Notes under the pieces: generated by a model
What the model was told of the DNA's origin: nothing
What the model saw: only the letters and a program-made list of their open reading frames with translations
The model's database searches: none
DNA from: Lachnospiraceae bacterium JC7
Lineage (GTDB): Bacteria; Bacillota; Clostridia; Lachnospirales; Lachnospiraceae
DNA: 64,000 nucleotides
NCBI GenBank assembly: GCA_000513555.1
Contig: ALYD01000001.1
Location: 186,001-250,000, forward strand
Direction: 5' to 3'
Translations under genes and position numbers: made by a program
Part shown: positions 9,687 through 17,614 of the stretch, in pieces
Numbering within the stretch: position 1 is the first letter of the stretch
Layout of the letters: each line of letters starts with the position of its first letter

Positions 9687-10055
9687 TCAGTTAAGAGTTG
9701 CAAGAGTTGCACCTGATTCTACTGCCTCACCAACTGAAACGTTGATGGAAGCTACAGTACCATCCTGAGGAGCAACGATCTCGTTCTCCATCTTCATGGC
9801 CTCAAGTACAAGGATAGCCTCGCCGGACTTAACTGCATCACCAACATTCTTCTTTACAGCAAGGATCTTACCAGGCATAGGAGCCTCAACCTTTACTGAA
9901 CCCTGTGAGCCTGATGCTGCAGGAGCAGGAGCTGCTGCGGCTGCTGGTGCAGCTGCTACAGGAGCGGCTGCCTTAGGAGCAGATGCCGCATTGCCACCCT
10001 CTTCTACTGTTACGTCATAAGCGACGCCATTAACTGTGATAGTATATTTCTTCAT
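9687..10055 (-). CDS. Biotin carboxyl carrier protein of the Na+-decarboxylase
   Basis: Mobile biotin carrier of 122 residues that shuttles CO2 from the carboxyltransferase to the membrane beta subunit. An N-terminal beta-strand segment (1-20), an Ala/Pro-rich flexible linker (22-50) and a biotinyl domain (53-122) with the biotin-accepting Lys88 in EAMKM. The domain is almost identical to the C-terminus of the next gene upstream (10094-11227), including an 83-bp stretch with no nucleotide difference (9718-9800 versus 10125-10207). It sits between that gene and oadB. This is the soluble MmdC/GcdC-like carrier. Confidence 0.93.
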   Translation of the reverse strand: MKKYTITVNGVAYDVTVEEGGNAASAPKAAAPVAAAPAAAAAPAPAASGSQGSVKVEAPMPGKILAVKKNVGDAVKSGEAILVLEAMKMENEIVAPQDGTVASINVSVGEAVESGATLATLN

Positions 10056-10093
10056 TTTATTTACCTCTCATTTTGGAAAGGGCCATGCCCATG

Positions 10094-11227
10094 TTAATTT
10101 AAAGTTGCAAGTGTTGATCCTGACTCTACTGCCTCACCAACTGAAACGTTGATGGAAGCTACAGTACCATCCTGAGGAGCAACGATCTCGTTCTCCATCT
10201 TCATGGCTTCAAGTACGAGGATACACTCGCCTGACTTAACTGCGTCGCCTACGTTCTTCTTTACAGCAAGGATCTTGCCAGGCATAGGAGCGTCAACCTT
10301 GATTGAACCCTGAGTGCCTGTTGCCTTAGGAGCAGGAGCTGCTGAAGGAGTAACTGCTGCAGGTGCAACTGATGTAACAACAGGAGCTGAAGCAACTGCT
10401 GTTTCTACAGGTGCAGCTGAGATGCAACGGTTTCTTAATGGACGAACACGAAGATTGTTGTTAAGTGTAGGTCCTGGTACGAAACCTTCTGTGCTTACAG
10501 CGCCTTCTGTATCTGCCTCGTATGCTGCGATAGCTGCAGCGATCACAGCCTGAATCGTGTCATCGCTTGCTGCTGGTGCAGCCTTAGGAGCAGGAGCTGC
10601 TGCAGGAGCAGGTGCAGCCTTTGGTGCTGCCTGAGCAGCCTTTCTTTCCTTGCTCTCCTTCATCTTCTTCTCGAATACACTGATGTACTTGAAAAGTGAA
10701 ATGATCCATGCGATAAAGATGAGAACTGCAAATACTGTGCCCATACCAACAACGAGGTTTCCTGCGGCATCACCCATCAGCTCTGCTGTGGTGTAGATAG
10801 GCTCGAAAGTCATCTCTGTTGTTGAACCTGACATATCATTGATGCCAAGTGTAAGCTTAAGTGCTCTCTTTTCGAATGTTGAATTGATTACGATCTGATA
10901 GCCCTCTTCTGTTTTTGAAGCTTCTGCATTATCAACACTGACAAAGGCTCCGAGACGATCGAGATCGTTCTTGTAGTTTGTAAGGCCATTATATGTAATG
11001 GCATCCTTTATCTTGTATGCATAATCGATCTGTTCCTGAATTGTTTCCTCAGAAAGAGAATAGATGCTGTTTTCTGCATACTGCATTGCCTGCTGCTCAA
11101 GCTGACTCTTGACTGTCGGATCCAGAGGTTCAACAGTCTCCTTGTTTGTGCTTCCGCAAGCCGCAAGTGTGATAACGGAAAATACAAGAGCTAAACAGAG
11201 AGCAGCTTTTCTAAACCACTGTTTCAT
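10094..11227 (-). CDS. OadG-like membrane subunit fused to a biotinyl domain, with lipoprotein signal
   Basis: 377 residues with an unusual order: a lipoprotein signal with lipobox LAAC (Cys24), a 130-residue region predicted outside the membrane (25-156), an OadG/MmdD-type membrane helix (157-179, GMGTVFAVLIFIAWIISLFKYI), an Ala/Pro-rich linker rich in AAPAPKA, then a biotinyl domain (about 305-377) with biotin Lys343 in EAMKM. The topology (lipidated N-terminus outside, C-terminus inside) keeps biotin in the cytosol. The frame is open to 11287, but ATG 11227 has a perfect SD (AGGAG, 5 bases) and gives the signal peptide. It starts 15 bases after the upstream carboxyltransferase gene. It likely anchors and assembles the pump and may carry carboxybiotin itself. 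Confidence 0.88.
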   Translation of the reverse strand: MKQWFRKAALCLALVFSVITLAACGSTNKETVEPLDPTVKSQLEQQAMQYAENSIYSLSEETIQEQIDYAYKIKDAITYNGLTNYKNDLDRLGAFVSVDNAEASKTEEGYQIVINSTFEKRALKLTLGINDMSGSTTEMTFEPIYTTAELMGDAAGNLVVGMGTVFAVLIFIAWIISLFKYISVFEKKMKESKERKAAQAAPKAAPAPAAAPAPKAAPAASDDTIQAVIAAAIAAYEADTEGAVSTEGFVPGPTLNNNLRVRPLRNRCISAAPVETAVASAPVVTSVAPAAVTPSAAPAPKATGTQGSIKVDAPMPGKILAVKKNVGDAVKSGECILVLEAMKMENEIVAPQDGTVASINVSVGEAVESGSTLATLN

Positions 11228-11241
11228 TCTGTCTCCTCTCA

Positions 11242-12600
11242 TTAAACGGTTCCGTTCTTCTTGTCCGGTCTGTAAACGCTCTTCCATCCAAGCATCTGAA
11301 GAGAAGCAGCGATTCTCTGTCTTGTCTCCTCAGGAGCGATGATCTCGTCTACATAACCTCTCTTAGCTGCTGCAAGTGCAGTATTCTGCTCTGCAAACTT
11401 CTTCTGAGCCTCAGCGTCACCGTCACAAACAAGCTTTGAAGCCTGCTCTGCATCCATAACACCGATCTTTGAATTGTTGTAAGCGTATACGATATCTGCG
11501 CCGAGAGCCTTGGCACCGAATGTAAGACCGGCTGTGCCAAGTGCGTTCTTAACAACTGTGATAACAGGTACATCTGCATTGCTGTATGCATATGCAAGTC
11601 TTGCAGCCATAGTAGGCATATGCTTCTCTGTGCACTCACAGTTGCAGTATGCTGTTACGTCTACGATAGATACTACAGGAAGGTCGAAAGCATTGGCAAA
11701 AGAAACAAGTCTTGCAGCCTTGTCTGCACCCTTCCATGTAAGCTTCTGGCTCTTGTTTGCAACGATGGCAACTGTCTCGCCGCCGATCTGTGCAAAGCCT
11801 GTGATAACATCCTTTGAATAGCCCTTCTTTGTCTCAAGGAAGATGCCGTTGTCAGCGAGCTGCTTAACAGCCTCTGAAGCCTCAAGGGTGTCGAAAGAAA
11901 GAACTGCGCGGTTGAGGTCATCTGTGTTCTCGTCAAGTACTCCGCCGTCCTCATTATTTCCTGGTAATACAGCAACTAACTTACGAATCTGAGCGAAAAT
12001 CTCATCTTCTGTGCCATCGAAATCAACAAGTCCGAACTCTTCGCGCTTTGCAGCCTTTGCGATCTCGTCGTCCTTGTTACCAATTACAGCATCAGGAGCA
12101 TTTACGTATGCCTTTGCAGTTGTGTTCTCCATGAGAACATAATCTGAAAGACCTGCAAGAACGGTAAGTCCGCCTCCGCAGTTTCCGAAAATAGCTGTGA
12201 TCTGAGGGATCTGGCCGCTTGCGAGAGTCTGCTTCTTGTAGATACGGCCAAGACCAAATAAGGAGTCGTTTGCCTCCTCAAGTCTTACACCTGAGCAATC
12301 TACAAGTGCGATCACAGGAGCCTGATTCTTCATCGCCATTGAGTAAATGTTGGCAATTTTTCTGGCATGCATCTCTCCGATTGAACCGCCGAGAACTGCA
12401 GCGTCCTGTGCATAAACGTACACAAGGTTGCCGTCGATAGTTCCGTAGCCGGTTACAACACCATCGGATGGTGCTTTCTTCTCAGCAAGGTTGAAATCTG
12501 TTGATCTTGCTTCAACAAGACGTCCGATCTCAACAAAGCTGAACTCATCGAGCAATGACTGAATTCTTGTCATAGCTGATGATGTTGACTGATTATCCAT
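11242..12600 (-). CDS. Acyl-CoA carboxyltransferase (MmdA/propionyl-CoA carboxylase beta-like, 12S type)
   Basis: Carboxyltransferase of the crotonase-like family that moves CO2 between an acyl-CoA (methylmalonyl-CoA is the usual substrate) and biotin. 452 residues, shorter than the usual 500-520. The N-terminal half has YGTIDGNLVYVYAQDAAVLGGS and GNCGGGLTVLAGLSDYV (first oxyanion region); the C-terminal half has GTAGLTFGAKALGADIVYAY (second oxyanion region) and MDAEQASKLV. It is the first gene of the operon, with SD GGAGG and promoter 12662-12690. The pairing with a 5S-type subunit in the same operon suggests a transcarboxylation or dual-substrate pump. The specific acyl-CoA cannot be read from the sequence. 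Confidence 0.85.
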   Translation of the reverse strand: MDNQSTSSAMTRIQSLLDEFSFVEIGRLVEARSTDFNLAEKKAPSDGVVTGYGTIDGNLVYVYAQDAAVLGGSIGEMHARKIANIYSMAMKNQAPVIALVDCSGVRLEEANDSLFGLGRIYKKQTLASGQIPQITAIFGNCGGGLTVLAGLSDYVLMENTTAKAYVNAPDAVIGNKDDEIAKAAKREEFGLVDFDGTEDEIFAQIRKLVAVLPGNNEDGGVLDENTDDLNRAVLSFDTLEASEAVKQLADNGIFLETKKGYSKDVITGFAQIGGETVAIVANKSQKLTWKGADKAARLVSFANAFDLPVVSIVDVTAYCNCECTEKHMPTMAARLAYAYSNADVPVITVVKNALGTAGLTFGAKALGADIVYAYNNSKIGVMDAEQASKLVCDGDAEAQKKFAEQNTALAAAKRGYVDEIIAPEETRQRIAASLQMLGWKSVYRPDKKNGTV

Positions 12601-12939
12601 TTTTTATCCTCCATTTCATATATAAACAAGGGGTTTTTTTACCCCGGTTTATGTCGAATATATTGTATACGAAAGAAATACATAATTCAACATGAATTTA
12701 CGTCATTTTATATATATTGTTAATAAAATAACGGCGTTTTTGAGCCTGTTTGCTGTCAAAATGTGATAATGTTCTTTGATAAAAACATAACGGTGTAGAA
12801 AATTATGATTACAACACGCGTCAAAATATCATGAACAATAGTGATTAAGTATAGTACAAAAATATGGCAACCATAGGCAATATCAATACTGCTTCAAAAA
12901 AGGATAGGCGATTCTATGTTTTACAGGTTTTATCCCGTA
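12601..12939. other. 339-bp intergenic region upstream of the decarboxylase operon
   Basis: An A/T-rich gap between rsmF (ends 12940) and the carboxyltransferase start (12600). It holds the SD and promoter of the decarboxylase operon (12662-12690), a GGGG-T7-ACCCC small inverted repeat (12630-12645) in the 5' leader, and a TTGACA-like hexamer near 12753-12758 without a convincing -10. I found no ORF, no clear riboswitch and only a weak hairpin behind rsmF (12900-12920). Confidence 0.6.
12662..12690 (-). promoter_or_regulatory. sigma-A promoter of the Na+-decarboxylase operon
   Basis: Minus strand: -35 TTGAAT (12685-12690), 17-bp spacer, -10 TACAAT (12662-12667), giving a leader of about 55 bases before ATG 12600. 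Confidence 0.75.
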
Positions 12940-14331
12940 TCAGAGGAACCTGAGTCCCTTTGGGTAATGATTCTTTATCTGACCGTTCACCAGCTTTCCG
13001 AGACCGAGAGCCGTTCCGTCACAGGCCACTATGCACCAACCCTTTTTATCCATGCCTTCCGGAGCCGGGATCTGCATTCCCTTTAAATACTGTTCAACAT
13101 AGGGGTCTTGGGAACTGTAATTACATACAGTAAATTCAAACTGTGACAGCTCTTTTTCATCGTGTATATGGATGGCGTGAGTGAGGGCGTGCTCAGGCTC
13201 TATGCGCTTTTTCAAATCAGTTGATTTAAGTATCCCTGTTCTGAAGACCTTCAGCCTTCCGAGATCCGGCAGGATGTCGGGAATCAGATATATCTGATCC
13301 TTCAGCTTTTTTTCCGAAAGGTCCTGTATGCCAATGCTTCTGTCGGGACCTGTGATGACAGGATCGAAGGAAATATTTTTTTCTTCAAAAGGGTCTCTTC
13401 CGTCTCTCTGGAAAACTGTGACGTAGTGACCTTCTCCCTTGTCTATGTGAGGCCAGAAACGCTTTTCGAAAATAAGCTTCATATCCGGAAAACTTTCCAA
13501 TATATAGTCACGGATATCTTCGTCTTCTTCCTTTTCAAAGGTACAGGTGGAGTAACAAAGCTTTCCTCCCGGTGACAGCATGCGGTATGCATTGGTCACT
13601 ATCTCTTTCTGCCTTTCTGCGCAAAGACGTACATTTTGGGGAGACCATTCTTTTATGGCGGTTTCGTCTTTTCTGAACATTCCTTCACCTGAGCATGGAG
13701 CATCTACGATGATCCTTGTGAAAAACTCAGGGAAGAACTGTGCAAGCTTTCCGGTATCTTCGTTAAGGACAGCGGCATTGCCTATGCCCATTCTTTCGAT
13801 GTTGGAGCTTAAGGTTCTGGCACGGAGAGAAACGTATTCATTTGAAATAATGAAGCCTCCTTCGTCGAGAGAAAGCATATCGGCGGCCTGTGTGGATTTT
13901 CCTCCGGGGCTCGCACAGAGATCGGCTACTCTGTCAAAGGGTCTTATGTCGAGATGTGTCACAGCCTGCATGGCTTCCGGCCCCTGTATATAGTAGAGAC
14001 CGGCTTCATGGTACGGATGCCTGCCGGGCCTGATGCCTCTTTCATTGAGCTCTTCCTCATTCATGTAAAACTCTCGATAATATTTCTTTCCATTATAGAT
14101 GGCATAGCTTGCATCACTGACAGGAGTAAGGTTCCAGCCGGAAACAAGCTTCTCGTAGGTTATGGCATCAGGATCCTGAGAGCTTTCGTTTTCCAGAAGT
14201 TTCTTCAGGTTCAGGCGCAGACCTCTTATCGGAGTATCTTCATAGCTTTTTATGAATGAACTGAACTCTGCCTCCTCCGGAAGCAGTTCTTTCATACGGT
14301 CTAAAAATTCTTGTGGTAATGATAAGGACAT
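12940..14331 (-). CDS. rRNA cytosine-C5 methyltransferase, RsmF/NOL1-NOP2-Sun family
   Basis: SAM-dependent m5C methyltransferase acting on 16S rRNA. 463 residues from ATG 14331. Visible motifs: SAM-binding ASPGGKSTQAADML, the Asp of motif IV in DAPCSGEGMFRKDE (with the release Cys), and the catalytic Cys in CYSTCTFEKEEDE. A C-terminal RNA-binding extension of about 150 residues ends GKLVNGQIKNHYPKGLRFL, characteristic of the RsmF/YebU group rather than RsmB. The frame is open to 14442, but that extension would run through two hairpins, one of them the terminator of the next gene, so I place the start at MSLSLPQEFLDRM. A second family member (rsmB) lies at 47482-48840. Confidence 0.87.
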   Translation of the reverse strand: MSLSLPQEFLDRMKELLPEEAEFSSFIKSYEDTPIRGLRLNLKKLLENESSQDPDAITYEKLVSGWNLTPVSDASYAIYNGKKYYREFYMNEEELNERGIRPGRHPYHEAGLYYIQGPEAMQAVTHLDIRPFDRVADLCASPGGKSTQAADMLSLDEGGFIISNEYVSLRARTLSSNIERMGIGNAAVLNEDTGKLAQFFPEFFTRIIVDAPCSGEGMFRKDETAIKEWSPQNVRLCAERQKEIVTNAYRMLSPGGKLCYSTCTFEKEEDEDIRDYILESFPDMKLIFEKRFWPHIDKGEGHYVTVFQRDGRDPFEEKNISFDPVITGPDRSIGIQDLSEKKLKDQIYLIPDILPDLGRLKVFRTGILKSTDLKKRIEPEHALTHAIHIHDEKELSQFEFTVCNYSSQDPYVEQYLKGMQIPAPEGMDKKGWCIVACDGTALGLGKLVNGQIKNHYPKGLRFL

Positions 14332-14400
14332 ATATTCTCTTTCTGTGATGTTTTTGCCGATATCATAATGTTTTTCGGCGTATTTTGAAATTAAATAAAT

Positions 14401-14420
14401 CGAGCAGGATAACCTGCTCG
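14401..14420 (-). terminator. Second hairpin downstream of the DUF6465 gene
   Basis: A perfect 8-bp stem (14401-14408 with 14413-14420, loop ATAA), followed by ATTTATTTAAT on the minus strand. It backs up the stronger terminator at 14428-14457. Confidence 0.55.
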
Positions 14421-14427
14421 AAAATAA

Positions 14428-14457
14428 AAAAACGGTACACATAAAGGTACCGTTTTT
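14428..14457 (-). terminator. Strong terminator of the DUF6465 gene
   Basis: An 11-bp stem (14428-14438 with 14447-14457) with a long T-rich tail on the minus strand, 15 bases after the stop codon at 14472. Confidence 0.88.
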
Positions 14458-14471
14458 AGTAAACGTACTGA

Positions 14472-14999
14472 TTAAAGGTCGATTCTGTAGTCAGCGCTTC
14501 CCTTACCGTCGATGGTATAGTATGCTGCTGACTCGGCAACATTGATATAAACATCAACTTTTTCTACATCAGCCTTGATCTTCTGTGCAGCGGCGATTGC
14601 CTCTTCCTGAAGCTTTGCAGGATCATAATCCTGATTGTTGATCTGTAATGTAACAAAAGTTGATACTGAAGCCTTTGCGGTAGCCTTCTTCTCAACAGGC
14701 TTCTTCTCAACAGGCTTCTTTGCGGCAGGCTTCTTCTCTGCAACCTTCTTTGCAGGAGCCTTGGAAGCTGTCTTTGTCTCAGTCTTCTTTGCAGCCGGCT
14801 TCTTTGCAGCAGTCTTTGTTTCTTCCTTCTTCTCTGCAGCGGCCTTTACCTGAGGAGCCTTGGCGCTTGTTTTTGTATCTGTCTTTTTAGCTGCTGTCTT
14901 AGGCTCTGCTTTCTTTTCTGTAGCAGCTTTTTTGATCTCGGCAAAGGACTGTTTAAGAGCCTCATCCTTTCCCTCTGTTGCCATCAAATTCTTCTCCAT
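14472..14999 (-). CDS. Lys/Ala-rich DUF6465 family protein
   Basis: A 175-residue protein in two parts: residues 1-110 are a low-complexity, histone H1-like tail built from AAKK, EKKP and KTETKTA repeats; residues 112-175 (VSTFVTLQINNQDYDPAKLQEEAIAAAQKIKADVEKVDVYINVAESAAYYTIDGKGSADYRIDL in part) form a compact alpha/beta domain that I recognise as DUF6465, common in Lachnospiraceae. The basic tail suggests nucleic-acid or polyanion binding; this is inference only. SD GGGAG lies eight bases before the ATG. The gene is monocistronic, with a textbook consensus promoter (15047-15075) and two terminators, so it is probably highly expressed. A start at MATEGKD, five codons later, is also possible. 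Confidence 0.8.
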   Translation of the reverse strand: MEKNLMATEGKDEALKQSFAEIKKAATEKKAEPKTAAKKTDTKTSAKAPQVKAAAEKKEETKTAAKKPAAKKTETKTASKAPAKKVAEKKPAAKKPVEKKPVEKKATAKASVSTFVTLQINNQDYDPAKLQEEAIAAAQKIKADVEKVDVYINVAESAAYYTIDGKGSADYRIDL

Positions 15000-15046
15000 T
15001 TGTTTATCTCCCTTTTCAAATGTCTGAAAAAATATTCTACCATAAA

Positions 15047-15075
15047 ATTATATTTCCGCGAATTTGCTTTGTCAA
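15047..15075 (-). promoter_or_regulatory. Perfect consensus sigma-A promoter of the DUF6465 gene
   Basis: Minus strand: TTGACA (15070-15075), exactly 17 bp, TATAAT (15047-15052). The stop codon of the upstream gene (TGA, 15072-15074) lies inside the -35 hexamer. Confidence 0.85.
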
Positions 15076-16373
15076 TAAACCAGATAGAACAATACACTGA
15101 AGCCAAGATAGAACCAGGTAGCCGGATTTGAGAACCATGTGGTAAAAAATGAAACCGAAAAATAGAATGCAAGCTCCACATATATGAGCTTTGCAAAGGG
15201 ATTTGTATCCCGTTTGTGCTCAAAAAGAATGAAGCCGGTCAGTGTTCCGAGGACCAGTGCGAAAAGTATCACTCCGGGGAGACCGAAGTCATACCATGCG
15301 TCATAGATCAGAGTCACTGTTGTGAGCTCCTCCTTTGTGGTGAAAAGAGGAAAACCAACCGCAAGATCGGGGTTCATGAACTTGAGACCTGTCAATGTCA
15401 GAAACGGATACAGCATCTTTATTCCGTTTGAATGGATGGTAAGCTGCTGTGTCATGACATTGAAATTGTCAAAGTTGTTGGCGATATACATGTATGGCTG
15501 GGTTATGAAAATAGGAGTATTCGGATTCTTCATTTCGAAGATCCCGTTTAAATACTCCACGGAATGGGCCCTGGCTATGGTGATGGTCACATATACCGCA
15601 ATCATCAGTACAAAGATGGCGGCAGCCTGCCACATCTTGTATCGTCTTCCGGAGGAAGCGGCGGCAAAAACAGCCAGTATGGCCGCAAACATAAACTGGA
15701 ATCTGGAGACCAGAAGTACGCTCAGCAGTAATGGAAGAAAGATACCCAGTACAGAGATCACATCCGGTTTAAGTGAAAGTTTCTTTCTGTATTCAAGGTA
15801 AAGAACGGATACGGCCGGCAGCAGTACGGCAAGGGTGGTGAAATAGTGAATACCCTTCAGATGGAAGTAACTGTATGCATGTGGAGTATCTACAGTGAAT
15901 AAAGGTATGAATTTCAGGTTTACGGCTTCATATATAAATGCGCCCCATGAAATTAGTATCACTGAAATGATCACAGCCTTAAAAAACAGCTCGGGATTTC
16001 TTTTCTTATTAGATAGCAGTTTAATGCTGAATCCGGAAAAACGAGTCTCCAGAATATGTTCTGCGATACCTGATGTTACATAAAACACCAGATAGAAAAT
16101 ATAAAACGAGATCCATGTGGAATCTGTCCAGACGGTTGACAGATTGCTGAGCTGTAATCTGGCGATGCCTTCACCGCCAAGGATACCAAGAGCCATAAGA
16201 CCTCTCAGATTCAAAAGCTCTCCTGTCCTCTTCTTTTCCGTGTAATAAAAAAATACAGCCGTACCTGTAAGACAGATAGCAGAAAGAGCGGATAGTTCCG
16301 CTCTTCCTGTTATATAGCTCATCATATAGGCTGCTGTATAAAAAATTAAGATCTTTAAATCGGTCATTATCAA
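15072..16373 (-). CDS. Wzy-like oligosaccharide repeat-unit polymerase (membrane protein)
   Basis: A 433-residue polytopic membrane protein with roughly eleven hydrophobic segments and a large extracytoplasmic loop in the C-terminal half (about 285-345), the layout of O-antigen/polysaccharide polymerases. Sequence conservation in this family is low, so the call is by topology and general similarity. The first codon at 16373 is TTG, overlapping the cdaR stop as TTGA with GGAG eleven bases upstream; an ATG at 16367 is the alternative, but its SD would be too distant. The other four-base overlaps in this operon support the TTG. It is the last gene of the cdaA operon, where glmM is commonly found. 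No other polysaccharide genes are near. Confidence 0.65.
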   Translation of the reverse strand: MIMTDLKILIFYTAAYMMSYITGRAELSALSAICLTGTAVFFYYTEKKRTGELLNLRGLMALGILGGEGIARLQLSNLSTVWTDSTWISFYIFYLVFYVTSGIAEHILETRFSGFSIKLLSNKKRNPELFFKAVIISVILISWGAFIYEAVNLKFIPLFTVDTPHAYSYFHLKGIHYFTTLAVLLPAVSVLYLEYRKKLSLKPDVISVLGIFLPLLLSVLLVSRFQFMFAAILAVFAAASSGRRYKMWQAAAIFVLMIAVYVTITIARAHSVEYLNGIFEMKNPNTPIFITQPYMYIANNFDNFNVMTQQLTIHSNGIKMLYPFLTLTGLKFMNPDLAVGFPLFTTKEELTTVTLIYDAWYDFGLPGVILFALVLGTLTGFILFEHKRDTNPFAKLIYVELAFYFSVSFFTTWFSNPATWFYLGFSVLFYLVY

Positions 16374-17614
16374 TTTTGCGTATTCTCCGTTGATGAACTT
16401 TCTTTGGACTGATTCGGATTTGAACTGCTCTCTTCTGAAGAAGGTTTTTCTTCAGTTGCATCGCTGCTTTCGGGACTCTGTGTTTCCTCTTCGGAGACAG
16501 AAGGCTCAGCTTCTGTGTTGTTCTGAGAAGACTGACCATCGGTTCCGTGCTGAGGTTTCAGTTCCTGATTATCAGGCTCTCCGTTAAGAGGTCCTCCCGG
16601 CTGGTTGGGCATGGGTGCAGGAGCCGGACCACCGTTAGCGGGGTTATCACCCATATCAGGCAGCTTCTCTATACGGACAAGAACATTGACCTGAGAGTCC
16701 TGCTCGTCTCCGAGCTCTATGCCTGCAGGGAGATACTGGGAAAGATCGAAGGTGACATTGACACTTTCAGTAACACCATTAAGGTCTATCTCCGGAAGCT
16801 CGAAAACAGTCATGCCTTCGATTATTCCGGGAGAGGCCGCAAGGGTCACGCTGTCGGGAGAAACCGTAGTGGATTCATACTGATATCCTGCAGCGGGTGT
16901 TCCCGAAACGGATGAAAGAAGATTTATACTCTTCTCCTTGTGGATGGTCACTGAATAGTTGATATCTTCGATATTGGCAGAAACTTCCTTAAGGTTGTTG
17001 AGAGTATTTCCGTTTGCATCATAGAATGTCAGTCTGGCGATTCCGTCCTGATTGGAGGAAATGCCGGATACATCAACCTCTACTCCAATGGAAGAGATCC
17101 TTCCTATCTCTGATTCCGGACCTGTCAGATATGCGGATTCAGGGCTGAGTATGATATTTGCGACCTTGTATCCTGATTTCGGGTCTCCTATGGTCTGCTT
17201 CTTGATATCGAACTTTTTCTTCTGAACGTTTTCGATGGTGACCTTGGCAACGGAAGGATGTACCTCCACATCGTCGATTATGGTATCTTTTCCGTTCAGA
17301 ACCTCGACATAAACAGGTACGGATCCGGTGATACTGTAATCAGAGAGATCTATGTATGCGTGGAAGTCGGAGCTGGATATGTTTGAACGGACATCACTTC
17401 TGACCTTGTATGAAATATTAACATTGGTCCTGTCCACACTCCATGTCTTGGAATCTTCCTCAAAAATAGTCTGGTTCTTTACCTCCAGCTGAACACTTTT
17501 GGTATCACTGGTCTCAGGCTTGGAAACATTCACGACCATGATCCATATAACGAAGGCAAGGGCAATGCTTATGCATTTCAGCGAAATGTTCTCTGTGAAA
17601 AAACGTTTGATCAT
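16370..17614 (-). CDS. cdaR: YbbR-domain regulator of the diadenylate cyclase (CdaR)
   Basis: Membrane-anchored extracytoplasmic partner that modulates CdaA. The 414 residues have an N-terminal membrane helix (about 10-30, ISLKCISIALAFVIWIMVVNV), then about three YbbR beta-repeats (roughly 45-120, 130-220 and 225-315), recognisable by phrases such as VPVYVEVLNG and VTLAASPGIIEG. The last 95 residues are a Pro/Gly then Ser/Glu/Asn-rich disordered tail, which is not part of the YbbR fold and is long for this family. ATGA overlaps on both sides (with cdaA upstream and the polymerase downstream) imply translational coupling. Confidence 0.92.
   Translation of the reverse strand: MIKRFFTENISLKCISIALAFVIWIMVVNVSKPETSDTKSVQLEVKNQTIFEEDSKTWSVDRTNVNISYKVRSDVRSNISSSDFHAYIDLSDYSITGSVPVYVEVLNGKDTIIDDVEVHPSVAKVTIENVQKKKFDIKKQTIGDPKSGYKVANIILSPESAYLTGPESEIGRISSIGVEVDVSGISSNQDGIARLTFYDANGNTLNNLKEVSANIEDINYSVTIHKEKSINLLSSVSGTPAAGYQYESTTVSPDSVTLAASPGIIEGMTVFELPEIDLNGVTESVNVTFDLSQYLPAGIELGDEQDSQVNVLVRIEKLPDMGDNPANGGPAPAPMPNQPGGPLNGEPDNQELKPQHGTDGQSSQNNTEAEPSVSEEETQSPESSDATEEKPSSEESSSNPNQSKESSSTENTQN

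Noticed and set aside
12601-12939. Small RNA or riboswitch in the long gap before the decarboxylase operon
   Set aside because: No stable conserved fold or second promoter with terminator could be seen; only the operon promoter and minor repeats.
14332-14442. N-terminal extension of the rsmF-like gene
   Set aside because: It would run through two hairpins including a strong terminator and has no SD; the start at 14331 matches the family.
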